Below are positions 50,576 to 59,797 of a DNA stretch of 64,000 bases, piece by piece. The position numbers and the translations under genes were made by a program. The DNA is from Fulvimarina sp. Its GTDB lineage: Bacteria > Pseudomonadota > Alphaproteobacteria > Rhizobiales > Rhizobiaceae. The stretch is taken from positions 28,067-92,066 of the forward strand of contig PACL01000053.1 of the NCBI GenBank assembly GCA_002700095.1. Reading direction: 5' to 3'. Position 1 is the first letter of the stretch. Every line of letters begins with the position of its first letter. Below the pieces are notes generated by a model. The model did no database searches, was not told the origin of the DNA, and saw only the letters and a list, made by a program, of their open reading frames with translations.

Positions 50576-52079
50576 GGCCGGGCCCCATCACCACGACAGC
50601 TGGGGCCGGCTGAAGGCCGCCGCCCGCCGTGCCATGCCGGCGACGGACGCTGCCTGGCGCGCTCCTTCGGGCGGCCCCGCCGGACCGGAAAGGCAGCCGG
50701 AGCCGGCCAGCTTCCTGCCCTACGGCAACGGCCGCTCCTATGGCGACACCTGCCACAACGACGCCGGCGTCCTCCTCGACGCGCGCCACGGCATGGCGCC
50801 GCAGATCACCGCCTTCGATCCTGAGACCGGCCGTCTCACCGCCGATGCCGGCGTCCTGTTCTCCGAGATCACCCGGCACGTCGCCGGCCACGGCTGGTTC
50901 CTGCCCGTCACCCCAGGCACCCAGTTCGTCACCCTCGGCGGGGCGATCGCCAACGACATCCACGGCAAGAACCACCACCGGCGCGGCACCTTCGGTCGCT
51001 GGGTCGAGGAAATCGAGCTGGAGCGCTCCGACCGCGGCGTCCTGACCCTGACGCCCAGCGAAAACGCCGAGCTCTTCGCCGCCACCATCTCCGGCATGGG
51101 GCTGACCGGGCTGATCCGCCGGGCGACGATCCGGCTGATGAAGGTCGCCTCGCTCGCCATCGTCGAGACGACGACCCGCTTCGACACACTGTCCGACTAT
51201 TTCGCCCTCGCCGAGGCGGCCGACGCCCGCCACGAATACGCCGTCGCCTGGATCGATTCGCTCGCCGGCGGCCGGAATTTCGGCCGCGGCCACCTCATCT
51301 GCGGCGATCATGCCCCAGCCGGCGACGAGACGGGTGACAAGACCGGCGACGACTCCGGCGAAGCCTCCGGCCAGCTGGCGTCCATCCCCTTCACGCCGCC
51401 GGTCAGCCCGCTGGCCGGCCCGTTCCTGAAGGCCTTCAACGAGGCCTATTTCCGCAAGGCGAAGGCCGGCACCCACACCCGCACGGTCCCCTTCGCCGGC
51501 TTCTTCTATCCGCTCGACCGCATCGGCGCCTGGAACCGGCTCTATGGGCCGCGCGGGCTGCACCAGCATCAGAGCGTCGTGCCCGAAGCCGGCGCCGAGG
51601 CCGTCGTCCGCGCCCTGCTCGAATGTGCCAAGAGCCACCGGCAGGGCTCCTTCCTGACGGTCCTGAAGCGCTTCGGCGACCTTCAGAGCCCCGGCCTCAC
51701 CAGCTTTCCGCGGCCCGGCTACACGCTGACGCTGGACTTTCCCCATCGCGGCGAGAAGACCCTGCGGCTTCTCGCCGAACTCGACCGGATCACCCTTGCG
51801 GCCGGTGGCGCGGTCAATCCCTACAAGGACGCGCGCATGTCGCCCGAAACCTTTTCGGCCGGATTTCCCGGCTGGCGGCGGCTCGAGGCGCTGCGCGATC
51901 CGGCGATGATGTCGGACTTCTGGCGGCGGACGGCGATGCGCCTTCCGGCTGCCGCAAGCCCGGTCCTGGCGGCCCCGGCGACGCCGGCTGTTCCGGCCGC
52001 ACGGGATGGCGACAATTCGAACGGTTCCCGCGGCAGTTCCTTTACCATTGCCGAGACAATAGTTGCGGCGCGCCACTGA
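50568..52079 (+). CDS. DprE1-like FAD-dependent polyprenyl-phosphoribose oxidase
   Basis: The 503-residue flavoprotein follows mycobacterial DprE1 closely: PYGNGRSYGD (51-60), GGAIANDIHGKNHHRRGTFG (124-143, including His132) and NGLTG-like MGLTGLIRRAT. FYPLDRIGAWNRLYGP and SYLN-like SFLTVLKRFG also match. The catalytic Lys is retained (PYKDAR, Lys420). The position of DprE1 Cys387 is Thr388 (GYTLTLDFP). DprE1 oxidises the 2'-hydroxyl of decaprenyl-phosphoribose to a keto group. An Asp/Gly-rich insert (~255-275) and an Ala/Pro tail of ~45 residues are extra. Second gene of the cluster. Confidence 0.87.
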   Translation: MREAGPHHHDSWGRLKAAARRAMPATDAAWRAPSGGPAGPERQPEPASFLPYGNGRSYGDTCHNDAGVLLDARHGMAPQITAFDPETGRLTADAGVLFSEITRHVAGHGWFLPVTPGTQFVTLGGAIANDIHGKNHHRRGTFGRWVEEIELERSDRGVLTLTPSENAELFAATISGMGLTGLIRRATIRLMKVASLAIVETTTRFDTLSDYFALAEAADARHEYAVAWIDSLAGGRNFGRGHLICGDHAPAGDETGDKTGDDSGEASGQLASIPFTPPVSPLAGPFLKAFNEAYFRKAKAGTHTRTVPFAGFFYPLDRIGAWNRLYGPRGLHQHQSVVPEAGAEAVVRALLECAKSHRQGSFLTVLKRFGDLQSPGLTSFPRPGYTLTLDFPHRGEKTLRLLAELDRITLAAGGAVNPYKDARMSPETFSAGFPGWRRLEALRDPAMMSDFWRRTAMRLPAAASPVLAAPATPAVPAARDGDNSNGSRGSSFTIAETIVAARH

Positions 52080-52172
52080 GCTGCCGCCGCCTTAACGCAT
52101 CGCTGAAGTTCAGGCGCTATGACCTTCCGTCAATCGAGCGCCTTGTCGACGAACGACGGAGAGATCAGGCCG

Positions 52173-52616
52173 ATGACGAAATATATCCCCTTCATTCTCT
52201 TCACCGTGTTCACCAATGCGGCAGCGCAGGTGATGCTGAAATACGGCATGATGCAGCTCGGCGCCCTGAGCTTCGTCGGGGTCAACCCGATCCTGAAGAT
52301 CCTGCAGATCGTGTTCAGCCCCTGGGTCTTCCTCGGCCTCTGCACCTTCGTGATCTCGATGGCCTCGCATCTCTACGTCCTGTCGAAGGTCGACCTGTCC
52401 TTCGCCTATCCGTTCCTGTCGTTGGCCTATGTCGCGGTGGCGATCTTCGCCTATTTCGTCTTCCGCGAGGAGGTCAACGCCATGCGCATCATCGGCATCG
52501 CGCTGATCTGCGGCGGCACCTTCTTCATCGCCCAGAGCGGCGGGACGGGCCATGCCGATCCCGCTGTCGATGCCGTCGATGCGGTCGCCAGCGACACCGC
52601 CACCCACAATTCCTGA
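52173..52616 (+). CDS. EmrE/ArnE-like small membrane transporter
   Basis: The 147-residue protein has four predicted helices (first: FILFTVFTNAAAQVMLKYG) and an SMR/EamA pattern. SMASHLYVLSKVDLSFAYPF resembles ArnE and other lipid-sugar flippase subunits. A polar tail of ~25 residues follows. Placed between the oxidase and the SDR, it is a good candidate to flip the lipid-linked sugar. The start at 52173 has GGAGAG upstream; 18 codons before it are discarded. Confidence 0.8.
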   Translation: MTKYIPFILFTVFTNAAAQVMLKYGMMQLGALSFVGVNPILKILQIVFSPWVFLGLCTFVISMASHLYVLSKVDLSFAYPFLSLAYVAVAIFAYFVFREEVNAMRIIGIALICGGTFFIAQSGGTGHADPAVDAVDAVASDTATHNS

Positions 52617-52642
52617 ACGCACCAAGTCTTAGAGGTTTCGTC

Positions 52643-53656
52643 ATGAAACACGTGATCTTCGGCGGCGACGGCTTCGTCGGACGCCATCTCGCCAAGAAGC
52701 TCGTCGCCGACGGCGAAGAGGTCGTCGTCGCGGACATCGTCAAGAGCGATCTGGCGCACTACGCCGGCGCCCGCTTCGTTGCCTGCGACGTGACCGAACC
52801 TGCAGCCGTCGCTGCGGTGCCGATGGCGCCGGAGGACATGGTCTACAACCTGTCGGCCAAGATGCTCTCGCCGATCCAGGTGCGGGCCAAGCGCCACGAC
52901 TTCTTCTATCCGGTGAACTATTTCGGCACCGAAAACATCATCCACGCCATGGATACGGCCGGCGCGCGGAACCTCGTCCATTTCACCACCGACATGATCT
53001 ACGGCCATACGGTCACCTATCCGATGACCGAGGAGCATCCGGTCTCGCCGCTCGGCGAATACGGCCAGTCGAAGCTCGACACCGAGATCCTGGCGGGCAA
53101 GTGGCGCCAGAAGGGCATGAACATCTCGCTGTTCCGCCCCCGCCTGATCATCGGCCCCGGCCGGCTCGGCATCCTGGAGAAGCTGTTCAAGCTGATCGAC
53201 CACAACCTGCCGGTCCCGATGATCGGCTCGGGCAGGAACCCCTACCAGTTCATCTCGGTCTTCGACTGCGCCGAGGCCGCCCGCCTCGCCTGGAAGGCCG
53301 GCGTTCCGAACGAGGCCTACAATCTCGGCTCGCTCAACCCGCCGCCGGTGAAGAAGCTGCTCGGCGATCTGATCAAGCATGCCGGCTCGAAGTCGATCCT
53401 CATCCCGACGCCCGGCTGGGCGGTGAAGCGGACGCTCGACCTCCTCGACGCGCTCAACATGCCGCTGATGGATCCCGAGCAGTATCTGATCGCCGACGAG
53501 GAATGCGTGCTCGACGTCTCCAAGGGCGGGCGCCAGCTCGGCTGGGTGCCGCAATATCGCGACGAGGACATGCTGATCGCCGCCTACAGCGAATATCGCA
53601 ACAAGCTCGCTTCGGGATCCGGCAAGGTCGCCCCGCACGCGCAGCCGGCAGAGTGA
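52643..53656 (+). CDS. Extended SDR (NAD-dependent epimerase/dehydratase family)
   Basis: The 337-residue protein starts with the nucleotide motif IFGGDGFVGRHLA and has YNLSAKM, TTDMIYGH and the catalytic YGQSK. The binding loop FRPRLIIGPGRLG follows. It belongs to the extended SDRs, which change nucleotide sugars. It is not DprE2, which is a classical SDR of ~250 residues, but may fill an analogous reductase or epimerase role. It lies 26 bases after the transporter gene and 10 before the aminotransferase. Confidence 0.82.
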   Translation: MKHVIFGGDGFVGRHLAKKLVADGEEVVVADIVKSDLAHYAGARFVACDVTEPAAVAAVPMAPEDMVYNLSAKMLSPIQVRAKRHDFFYPVNYFGTENIIHAMDTAGARNLVHFTTDMIYGHTVTYPMTEEHPVSPLGEYGQSKLDTEILAGKWRQKGMNISLFRPRLIIGPGRLGILEKLFKLIDHNLPVPMIGSGRNPYQFISVFDCAEAARLAWKAGVPNEAYNLGSLNPPPVKKLLGDLIKHAGSKSILIPTPGWAVKRTLDLLDALNMPLMDPEQYLIADEECVLDVSKGGRQLGWVPQYRDEDMLIAAYSEYRNKLASGSGKVAPHAQPAE

Positions 53657-53666
53657 GGGAAAGACC

Positions 53667-55112
53667 ATGCTCGATCGTCCCGTGACCACCGCCGCAGCCG
53701 CGAACCGCCGCGGCCCCGCCAAGCCGAACCTCCTCTCCGTCGAGGATGCCAAGGCGATGACCGTCGAGACGATGGCCGATCTGTTCAAGGATCACATCAA
53801 TCCCGGCCAGTTCCACTTCATGAAGCTGCTCGGCTTCCACAAGGTGAAGATCGAGCGCGCCGAGGGGATGTACTACACCGACCAGAATGGCCGGAAGATC
53901 CTCGACTTCTTCGGCGGCTTCGGCTCGCTCGCCCATGGCCACAACCATCCGCGCGTCCTCGCCGCCCGCGAGCGCTTCCAGGACGAGAAGCGCCACGAGA
54001 TCGCCATCGCCTTCCTGTCGCAATACGCCGCTGCGCTGGCCAAGAACCTTGCCGCCTGCTCGCCGGGCGAGCTCGACATGGTGTTCCTCGGCTCCACCGG
54101 GTCGGAGGCCATGGAAGCGGCGATCAAGGTCGCCGAGCGGGCTTCCGGCCGCAGGAACTGCAAGATCGTCCATGCCGAGAATTCCTTCCACGGCAAGTCC
54201 AAGGGCGTCCTGTCGATCACCGACTCGACCCTCTATCAGGGTGATTTCCGCCTGGTCGACAACCGGGTGAAGGTGCCGTTCGGCGATCTGGAGGCCCTGA
54301 AGCGGGCGATCGAGAACGATAGCGACATCGGCGTCGTGGTGCTGGAGACGGTGCAGGGCGGCGGCGGCATCATCGGCGCACCGACTTCCTATTGGCAGGG
54401 CGTGCGCGACCTCTGCGACCGCCACAACGTCCTCTGGGTCGCCGACGAGGTCCAGTGCGGCTACGGGCGCACCGGCAAGTTCTACGCCTTCGAGCATCAC
54501 GGCGTGGTGCCCGACGTCACCGCGCTCGCCAAGTCGCTCGGCGCCGGCAAGGCCGCCGTCGGCGCGATGATCGCCAAGCGCAGCGTCTACATGAAGGCCT
54601 ATGGCACGCCGAAGACCGCGATGATCCACGCCCAGGCGACCTTCGGCGGTATCGGCGAGGCCTGCGTCACGGCGATCGAGGGTCTCGAGGTCCTCTATGA
54701 CGAGGACCTGATCGGCAACTCGGCCGAGACCGGCGCCTATCTCCTGTCGCGGCTGAAGACGATCCAGGCCAAGTATCCGACGCTGATCAAGGAAGTCCGC
54801 GGCCAGGGGCTGATGGTCGGCCTCGAATTCCACGACTTCTCGCGCACCCTGCCTTTGGCGCTGCGGCCGATGGTGGCGATCCTCGACGACAAGCTGAAGG
54901 GTTCGCTCTCCGGCTTCATCGGGGCGCTGCTTTTGCGCGACTACGACGTCCTCGTCGCCTTCACCGAGTACAATCGCAACGTCATCCGCCTCGAGCCGCC
55001 GCTGATCTGCGGCGAGGAGCATGTCGACCAGTTCTGCGACGCCCTCGACGCCCTGCTCGGCCGCGGGATCGTCTCGATCGTCAAGGACTTCGTGAAGTCA
55101 CAGCTCGGCTGA
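53667..55112 (+). CDS. Class III PLP-dependent aminotransferase
   Basis: The 481-residue enzyme shows ILDFFGGFGSLAHGHNHPRV, GSTGSEAMEAAIK, NSFHGKSKG, the PLP Asp in WVADEVQCGYGRTGK and the Schiff-base Lys in ALAKSLGAGKAAVG. Family members move amino groups to aldehydes or ketones. In this cluster it could aminate the keto product of the DprE1-like oxidase or a related sugar. HpnO, which makes aminobacteriohopanetriol, is of the same class, so a hopanoid role is an alternative. Last gene of the operon. Confidence 0.85.
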   Translation: MLDRPVTTAAAANRRGPAKPNLLSVEDAKAMTVETMADLFKDHINPGQFHFMKLLGFHKVKIERAEGMYYTDQNGRKILDFFGGFGSLAHGHNHPRVLAARERFQDEKRHEIAIAFLSQYAAALAKNLAACSPGELDMVFLGSTGSEAMEAAIKVAERASGRRNCKIVHAENSFHGKSKGVLSITDSTLYQGDFRLVDNRVKVPFGDLEALKRAIENDSDIGVVVLETVQGGGGIIGAPTSYWQGVRDLCDRHNVLWVADEVQCGYGRTGKFYAFEHHGVVPDVTALAKSLGAGKAAVGAMIAKRSVYMKAYGTPKTAMIHAQATFGGIGEACVTAIEGLEVLYDEDLIGNSAETGAYLLSRLKTIQAKYPTLIKEVRGQGLMVGLEFHDFSRTLPLALRPMVAILDDKLKGSLSGFIGALLLRDYDVLVAFTEYNRNVIRLEPPLICGEEHVDQFCDALDALLGRGIVSIVKDFVKSQLG

Positions 55113-55189
55113 GGCGTCGCCGCAAGCCGGACATTTCGGGGCGGATCGCGGTCCGCCATCGATGGATGACAGACCGGGAGGCGGGCCGC

Positions 55190-55657
55190 TCAGGGCGCCT
55201 CGCCTCCCGGTTCTTTTCCCTCTTCCTCCGCCAGATTGTCCTGGATGCGGATGAGATAGCGGCGGAAGGCCTTGCGCTCGCGGTCGCTGAAGCCGGCCAG
55301 CGCCCGGCGTTCCAGCGCCTTCTGTGCCCGCTGCACCTTTTCCACGAGGGCGGTCCCCTCCGCCGTCAGGAAGGCCCGGCTCTGGCGAAGGTCGGTCTCC
55401 GACAGGCGCTTGTCGACGAGGCCCTGGGCCACCAGCCGGTTGATCGTCTTCGTCACGGTCGGCGGCCGCACGGCGAGCTTTTCCGCCAGATCCCGCAGGG
55501 TGATGCCGTCGCTCTTGCCGATCGTCAGGAGGACGTTGTCCTGCCCGGGATAGATCTCGGCCGTCCCGAGCTGGTGCATCAGCGCCGTTCGGGCGCTTCG
55601 GGCGGCGAGGACCAGCTGACCGGTGACGGTTCCCTTCTTCTTCTTTCGGGCCATCAT
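55190..55657 (-). CDS. MarR-family transcriptional regulator
   Basis: The 155-residue protein has a Lys-rich start (MMARKKKKGTVTG) and a winged helix with RDLAEKLAVRPPTVTKTINR and LVDKRLSETDLRQSRAFLT. It is convergent with the aminotransferase gene and divergent from the creatininase gene. The frame is open for 75 codons upstream, but these lack family similarity; GAGAGAG precedes ATG 55657. Confidence 0.85.
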   Translation of the reverse strand: MMARKKKKGTVTGQLVLAARSARTALMHQLGTAEIYPGQDNVLLTIGKSDGITLRDLAEKLAVRPPTVTKTINRLVAQGLVDKRLSETDLRQSRAFLTAEGTALVEKVQRAQKALERRALAGFSDRERKAFRRYLIRIQDNLAEEEGKEPGGEAP

Positions 55658-55847
55658 CTCTCTCGGTTGCCGGAATTGGCGGCAGAATGGGCGAGCCGCG
55701 AAGCTCTGTAAAGTTCGCAGAGCATTCATGGAAAACGCGGCGCGAGGTACCATCGCGGCGCCTGCGGCGTTATGTGAAGGGGCATTGTCGGAAGGCAACG
55801 GCTGCGCGTTCGCGCGGGCCCCCGGGACCGGTTGAATTGGGCGAGAC

Positions 55848-56648
55848 ATGGCAGTTCGGCGTCGCTTCGAGGAGATGACCACAAGCGAGCTCGCGGCTTG
55901 CGGGCCGGAGCTGTCTGGCGCCGCCGCTGTGCTGCCGATCGCGGCGATCGAGCAGCACGGACCGCATCTTCCCCTGGGGACCGACGCCTATCTCGCCGAT
56001 GCGATGGTCGAGGCGGTGATCGGGCGGCTCCCCGAGGACAGGCCGGTCACCTTCCTGCCGACCCTGCGGATCGGCAAGTCGAACGAGCATGCAGGCTTTC
56101 CCGGCACGATCAGCCTCGGCTGGCAGACCATGACCCAGGCGTTGATCGAGATCGGCGAGGGCCTCGCCGATGCCGGCTTCCGGCGCCTCGTCATCGTCAA
56201 CGCCCATGGCGGCAACTCGCCGGTCATGGACACCGCGGCGCTGGAGCTGCGCCAGCGGCGGGGGATGCTGGCCGCCACCTCGTCCTGGCTGCGCTTCGGC
56301 TATCCGGAGGGCCTGCTGCCCCGGCGCGAGATCGATCACGGCATCCATGGCGGCGCCGTCGAGACCGCGCTGATGCTGCATTTTCACCCCGACCTCGTGC
56401 GGCGCGACCAGATCGCGACGTTCGAGACCCTGCAGGCGCGACTTGCCGAGCGCCACACCCATCTGCGCGCCCATGGCCGGCTCGGCTTCGGCTGGATGGC
56501 GCGCGACCTCAATGACGAGGGCGTGGTCGGCGACGCCAGCCTCGCCACCGCCGCCATCGGCGAGGCCATCGCCGTGCACCAGGCCGACGCCTTCGCGGCG
56601 TTCCTCGATGACGTGCTGGCGTTCGACCTCGGCGATCTGGCACTCTGA
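55848..56648 (+). CDS. Creatininase family amidohydrolase
   Basis: The 266-residue protein shows the metal-ligand pattern AAIEQHGPHLPLGTD, VIVNAHGGNSPVM and DHGIHGGAVETALML. The family includes creatinine amidohydrolase and formylamide hydrolases of riboflavin and mycofactocin-type pathways. The next gene is a purine-type deaminase, so a role in breaking down a nitrogen heterocycle is reasonable. The start lies 190 bases from the divergent MarR gene. Confidence 0.87.
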   Translation: MAVRRRFEEMTTSELAACGPELSGAAAVLPIAAIEQHGPHLPLGTDAYLADAMVEAVIGRLPEDRPVTFLPTLRIGKSNEHAGFPGTISLGWQTMTQALIEIGEGLADAGFRRLVIVNAHGGNSPVMDTAALELRQRRGMLAATSSWLRFGYPEGLLPRREIDHGIHGGAVETALMLHFHPDLVRRDQIATFETLQARLAERHTHLRAHGRLGFGWMARDLNDEGVVGDASLATAAIGEAIAVHQADAFAAFLDDVLAFDLGDLAL

Positions 56649-56719
56649 CGCAGAAACGCCTCTGCGAGAGGGCCCCTGGGCGATAAGCTCCGGGCGACGA
56701 GATCACAGGAGAACAGCCG

Positions 56720-58102
56720 ATGCCCGAACAGGCAGATCCCGGGGCCGGGGCGAACGCTCCCCGCCCGCGCCGTCTCTGGCTGAAGAACCCGCAGGCGATC
56801 TTGGCTGACGACGCCGATGGCGGCGTCGTCGTCGCGGACGGGCGCATTGCCGAACTTGTGCCGGCCGGCGCCTCGCCGAAGGAGCCCGTCGACGAGACCT
56901 TCGACGCCTCCCGCCACGTCGTCCTGCCGGGGCTGATCAACACCCATCATCATTTCTACCAGACGCTCACCCGCGCTCATCCCGCGGCGATGGACAAGGA
57001 GCTGTTTCCCTGGCTCCAGAGCCTCTATCCGATCTGGGGGCGGCTCGATCCTGACAGCCTGCGGATCGCCGCCCGGCTGGCCCTGACCGAGCTTCTGATG
57101 TCCGGCTGCACCACGGCGGCCGATCACCACTATCTCTTCCCGCAAGGCCTCGACGACGCCATCGACATCGAGGTCGAGGAGGCGGCAAGGCTCGGCATCC
57201 GGGTGACGCTGACGCGCGGCTCGATGGACCTGTCCCAGAAGGACGGCGGCCTGCCGCCGGACCACGTCGTCCAGGACGCCGACACGATCCTTGCCGACAG
57301 CGAGCGGCTGATCGCCCGCCACCACGACCGCTCCGAAGATGCGATGGTGCAGATCGCGCTCGCGCCTTGTTCGCCGTTCTCCGTCACCAAACGCCTGATG
57401 CGGGAAACCGCGGTGCTGGCCGAGACGCATGACTGCCGCCTGCACACCCATCTCGGCGAGACCGAGGACGAGAACCGCTTCTGCGAGGCAACGTTCGGCT
57501 GCCGGCCGCTCGACTATCTGGAGGAGGTCGGCTGGCTCGGGCCGCGCACCTGGCTCGCCCATGGCATCCACTTCACCACCGAGGAATGCCGCAAGCTCGG
57601 CCGGCACAGGGTCGGCGTCTGTCACTGCCCCTCGTCCAACGCCGTCCTCGCCTCCGGCTTCTGCAAGGTCCGCGAGCTTGGCGAGGCGGGGGCGCCCGTC
57701 GGTCTCGGCGTCGACGGCTCGGCCTCCAACGACGGCTCCAACATGATCGCGGAGCTGCGCAGCGCCCTGATGGTGCAGCGCCTGAACCTCGGCTCCGCCG
57801 CCGCCTTCACCGCCCGCGACGCGATTGCGCTGGCGACCACCGGCTCGGCCGCCTGCCTCGGCCGGCCCGAGCTCGGCCGCATCGCCGTCGGGGCGCAGGC
57901 CGACCTCGCGCTCTTCACCCTCGACGATCTGCGGTTCTCCGGTGCCCACGATCCGATCGCAGCGCTCGTCCTTTGCGGCGCGCAGGGCGCCGACCGCGTC
58001 ATGGTCGCCGGCCGCTGGCGGGTCGAAAACGGCCTGCCGCTCGGCGTCGATCTCGGGGCGCTGCGGCACGCGCACAGCCAGGCCGCCACACGCTTCGCCT
58101 GA
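56720..58102 (+). CDS. 8-oxoguanine deaminase-like amidohydrolase
   Basis: The 460-residue enzyme has LPGLINTHHHFYQTLTRA (metal ligands), GCTTAADHHYLFP, RLHTHLGETEDEN, HCPSSNAVLASG and GLGVDGSASNDGSNM. This pattern fits the 8-oxoguanine/hydroxyatrazine deaminase branch of the TrzN/AtzB group; the HHYLFP and GETEDEN segments favour 8-oxoguanine deaminase. It would feed damaged purines to urate. It follows the creatininase gene by 71 bases. Confidence 0.83.
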   Translation: MPEQADPGAGANAPRPRRLWLKNPQAILADDADGGVVVADGRIAELVPAGASPKEPVDETFDASRHVVLPGLINTHHHFYQTLTRAHPAAMDKELFPWLQSLYPIWGRLDPDSLRIAARLALTELLMSGCTTAADHHYLFPQGLDDAIDIEVEEAARLGIRVTLTRGSMDLSQKDGGLPPDHVVQDADTILADSERLIARHHDRSEDAMVQIALAPCSPFSVTKRLMRETAVLAETHDCRLHTHLGETEDENRFCEATFGCRPLDYLEEVGWLGPRTWLAHGIHFTTEECRKLGRHRVGVCHCPSSNAVLASGFCKVRELGEAGAPVGLGVDGSASNDGSNMIAELRSALMVQRLNLGSAAAFTARDAIALATTGSAACLGRPELGRIAVGAQADLALFTLDDLRFSGAHDPIAALVLCGAQGADRVMVAGRWRVENGLPLGVDLGALRHAHSQAATRFA

Positions 58103-58435
58103 TCGCCTGCGCCTTATCATCGGCGCCCGACCGTCGGCGCCTGATCACCTGCGGCCGATCACCGCCGGTCCGTTCGGCCGGCGGCAACGCCCCGTCCGAT
58201 GCGCCGGCCTGCAATTTCTTCGCGGGGCTTAGGAGTGAGGTTCGCCGCAGCGGAAGATTGCAAGCGGCGCGAAATGCTCCAACTTCATACGGTATATATA
58301 TCGATTTTCTTGCCCGTACAAAGTCGTCAGGCACCGTGACGTGATCGTGATTTCAAATATTTGCCGATAATTTCCGCATTCGTAACAACTGTTCCGCTAT
58401 TCATGAAGTATTAGGGCTCTGGATGCGGCAAATCG
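58103..58435. other. 333-base intergenic region before the GGDEF gene
   Basis: The first ~100 bases hold repeated GGCGCC and TGATC motifs that can pair. From ~58280 on the DNA is AT-rich (for example TATATATAT near 58295) and is probably the promoter of the GGDEF gene. Confidence 0.45.
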
Positions 58436-59677
58436 GTGTTTCGACGGCGACAGACATGTTGGAACTGGGGTGATGCCGACGCGACGCGATCGACGGAGCG
58501 GCTCGGGCCGTTTCTCGGCTTTTCGCCCGACGTGGCGCGTCGCTACGAGGTCGAATCCCGCGATGCCCGCGTCCGCCATCTGCGGGCCGCCATCCTCATG
58601 GGCGTCGTCAGCTACAACAGCTACGACGCCCTGACCTACATCACCATGCCCGACGTCGCGGGGGAGGCGGTGGTGCTGCGGCTCGTCGTGACGGCTCTGG
58701 CGGCGCTCGTCTATCTGGCGCTGCCGAGGCTGTCGGGCATCCACCGGGAGTGCCTGATCCTCGGCGCGATGATCGCCGCCAGCGCCGTGCCCCTCTATCT
58801 CTTCTGGGCGACGCGGGCGGTGAACAGCCCGCTGAGCTTCGTCGACTTCCTTTTGACCATCGTCTTCGGCGTCGTCGTCCTGCAGGTGCGGTTTCCCGCG
58901 GCGATCGCCCTGACGGCCTTCTGCTGGGTCTGCGGCGAACTCGTCGTGATGTTCCGACCCGAACTCTCCACCGAGATGCGGCTCGGGCTCTCCATGCAGC
59001 TCTTGCTCGCCACGATCTTCCTCCTGCTCAGCAGCAGGCTGATGCAGAAGAGCCACCGCGAGGCCTATCTCGCCAATCTGCGCGAGACCACCCGATCGTC
59101 GGAACTGGAGATCGCGCGCCAGAGTTTCGCCGCCCTCTCGATGACCGACGCTTTGACCGGGCTCGGCAACCGCCGCTGCCTCGACGAGGTCCTGCCGGAG
59201 TGGCTGGTGCAGGCGCGGGCTGGGCGGATGCGCTTCGCCTTCATCCTCGTCGATGTCGACTACTTCAAGGCCTATAACGACCGCTACGGGCACCTGGCGG
59301 GGGATGCCTGCCTGCGCGAAATCGGTGGCGCGCTGGCGGGTGTGGCGCGGGAGGACCGCGATCTCGTCCTGCGCTATGGCGGGGAGGAATTCGCGATTCT
59401 GATGCGCGGCGTCGGCGAGAGGGTGGCGCTCGAGCGGGCGAACGATTTCCTCGCCGCCGTGGCCAGCCTTGCGATCGACCACGTGGCCCGCCCCGACAGG
59501 GTCGGGCGCGTCACGATCAGCGCCGGGCTGACCCATGTCGAGACGGGCGTCGGCCGCAGCGTCGATGCCGTCATCGCCGAAGCCGACGCGGCCCTCTACC
59601 GGGCCAAGCGGTCGGGCCGGGCGAGGATCCTCACGGCACATCCTGGGCCGATGCCGGATCAGGCGGTCCCGGCATGA
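58436..59677 (+). CDS. Membrane-bound GGDEF diguanylate cyclase
   Basis: The 413-residue protein has six predicted helices (~45-205) and a C-terminal GGDEF domain (~235-400). The domain shows DALTGLGNRRCLD, DVDYFKAYNDRYGH and the active loop RYGGEEFAIL, so it should make cyclic di-GMP. The residue three before the Asp ahead of the loop is Glu, so the usual RxxD inhibitory site is absent. The frame opens at GTG 58436 without a clear ribosome site. Confidence 0.88.
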   Translation: MFRRRQTCWNWGDADATRSTERLGPFLGFSPDVARRYEVESRDARVRHLRAAILMGVVSYNSYDALTYITMPDVAGEAVVLRLVVTALAALVYLALPRLSGIHRECLILGAMIAASAVPLYLFWATRAVNSPLSFVDFLLTIVFGVVVLQVRFPAAIALTAFCWVCGELVVMFRPELSTEMRLGLSMQLLLATIFLLLSSRLMQKSHREAYLANLRETTRSSELEIARQSFAALSMTDALTGLGNRRCLDEVLPEWLVQARAGRMRFAFILVDVDYFKAYNDRYGHLAGDACLREIGGALAGVAREDRDLVLRYGGEEFAILMRGVGERVALERANDFLAAVASLAIDHVARPDRVGRVTISAGLTHVETGVGRSVDAVIAEADAALYRAKRSGRARILTAHPGPMPDQAVPA

Positions 59678-59797
59678 CCCGTCGTGCGGGCGGTCGGATG
59701 GGCTGGCAGGGATTGAGCCTGCGCGGTGCCTGAGCTCAAATCCCCTGGTGCCGGCCGCGGACCGCCGACCGCCGATCACCGACCGGGGCCGGCGGCA

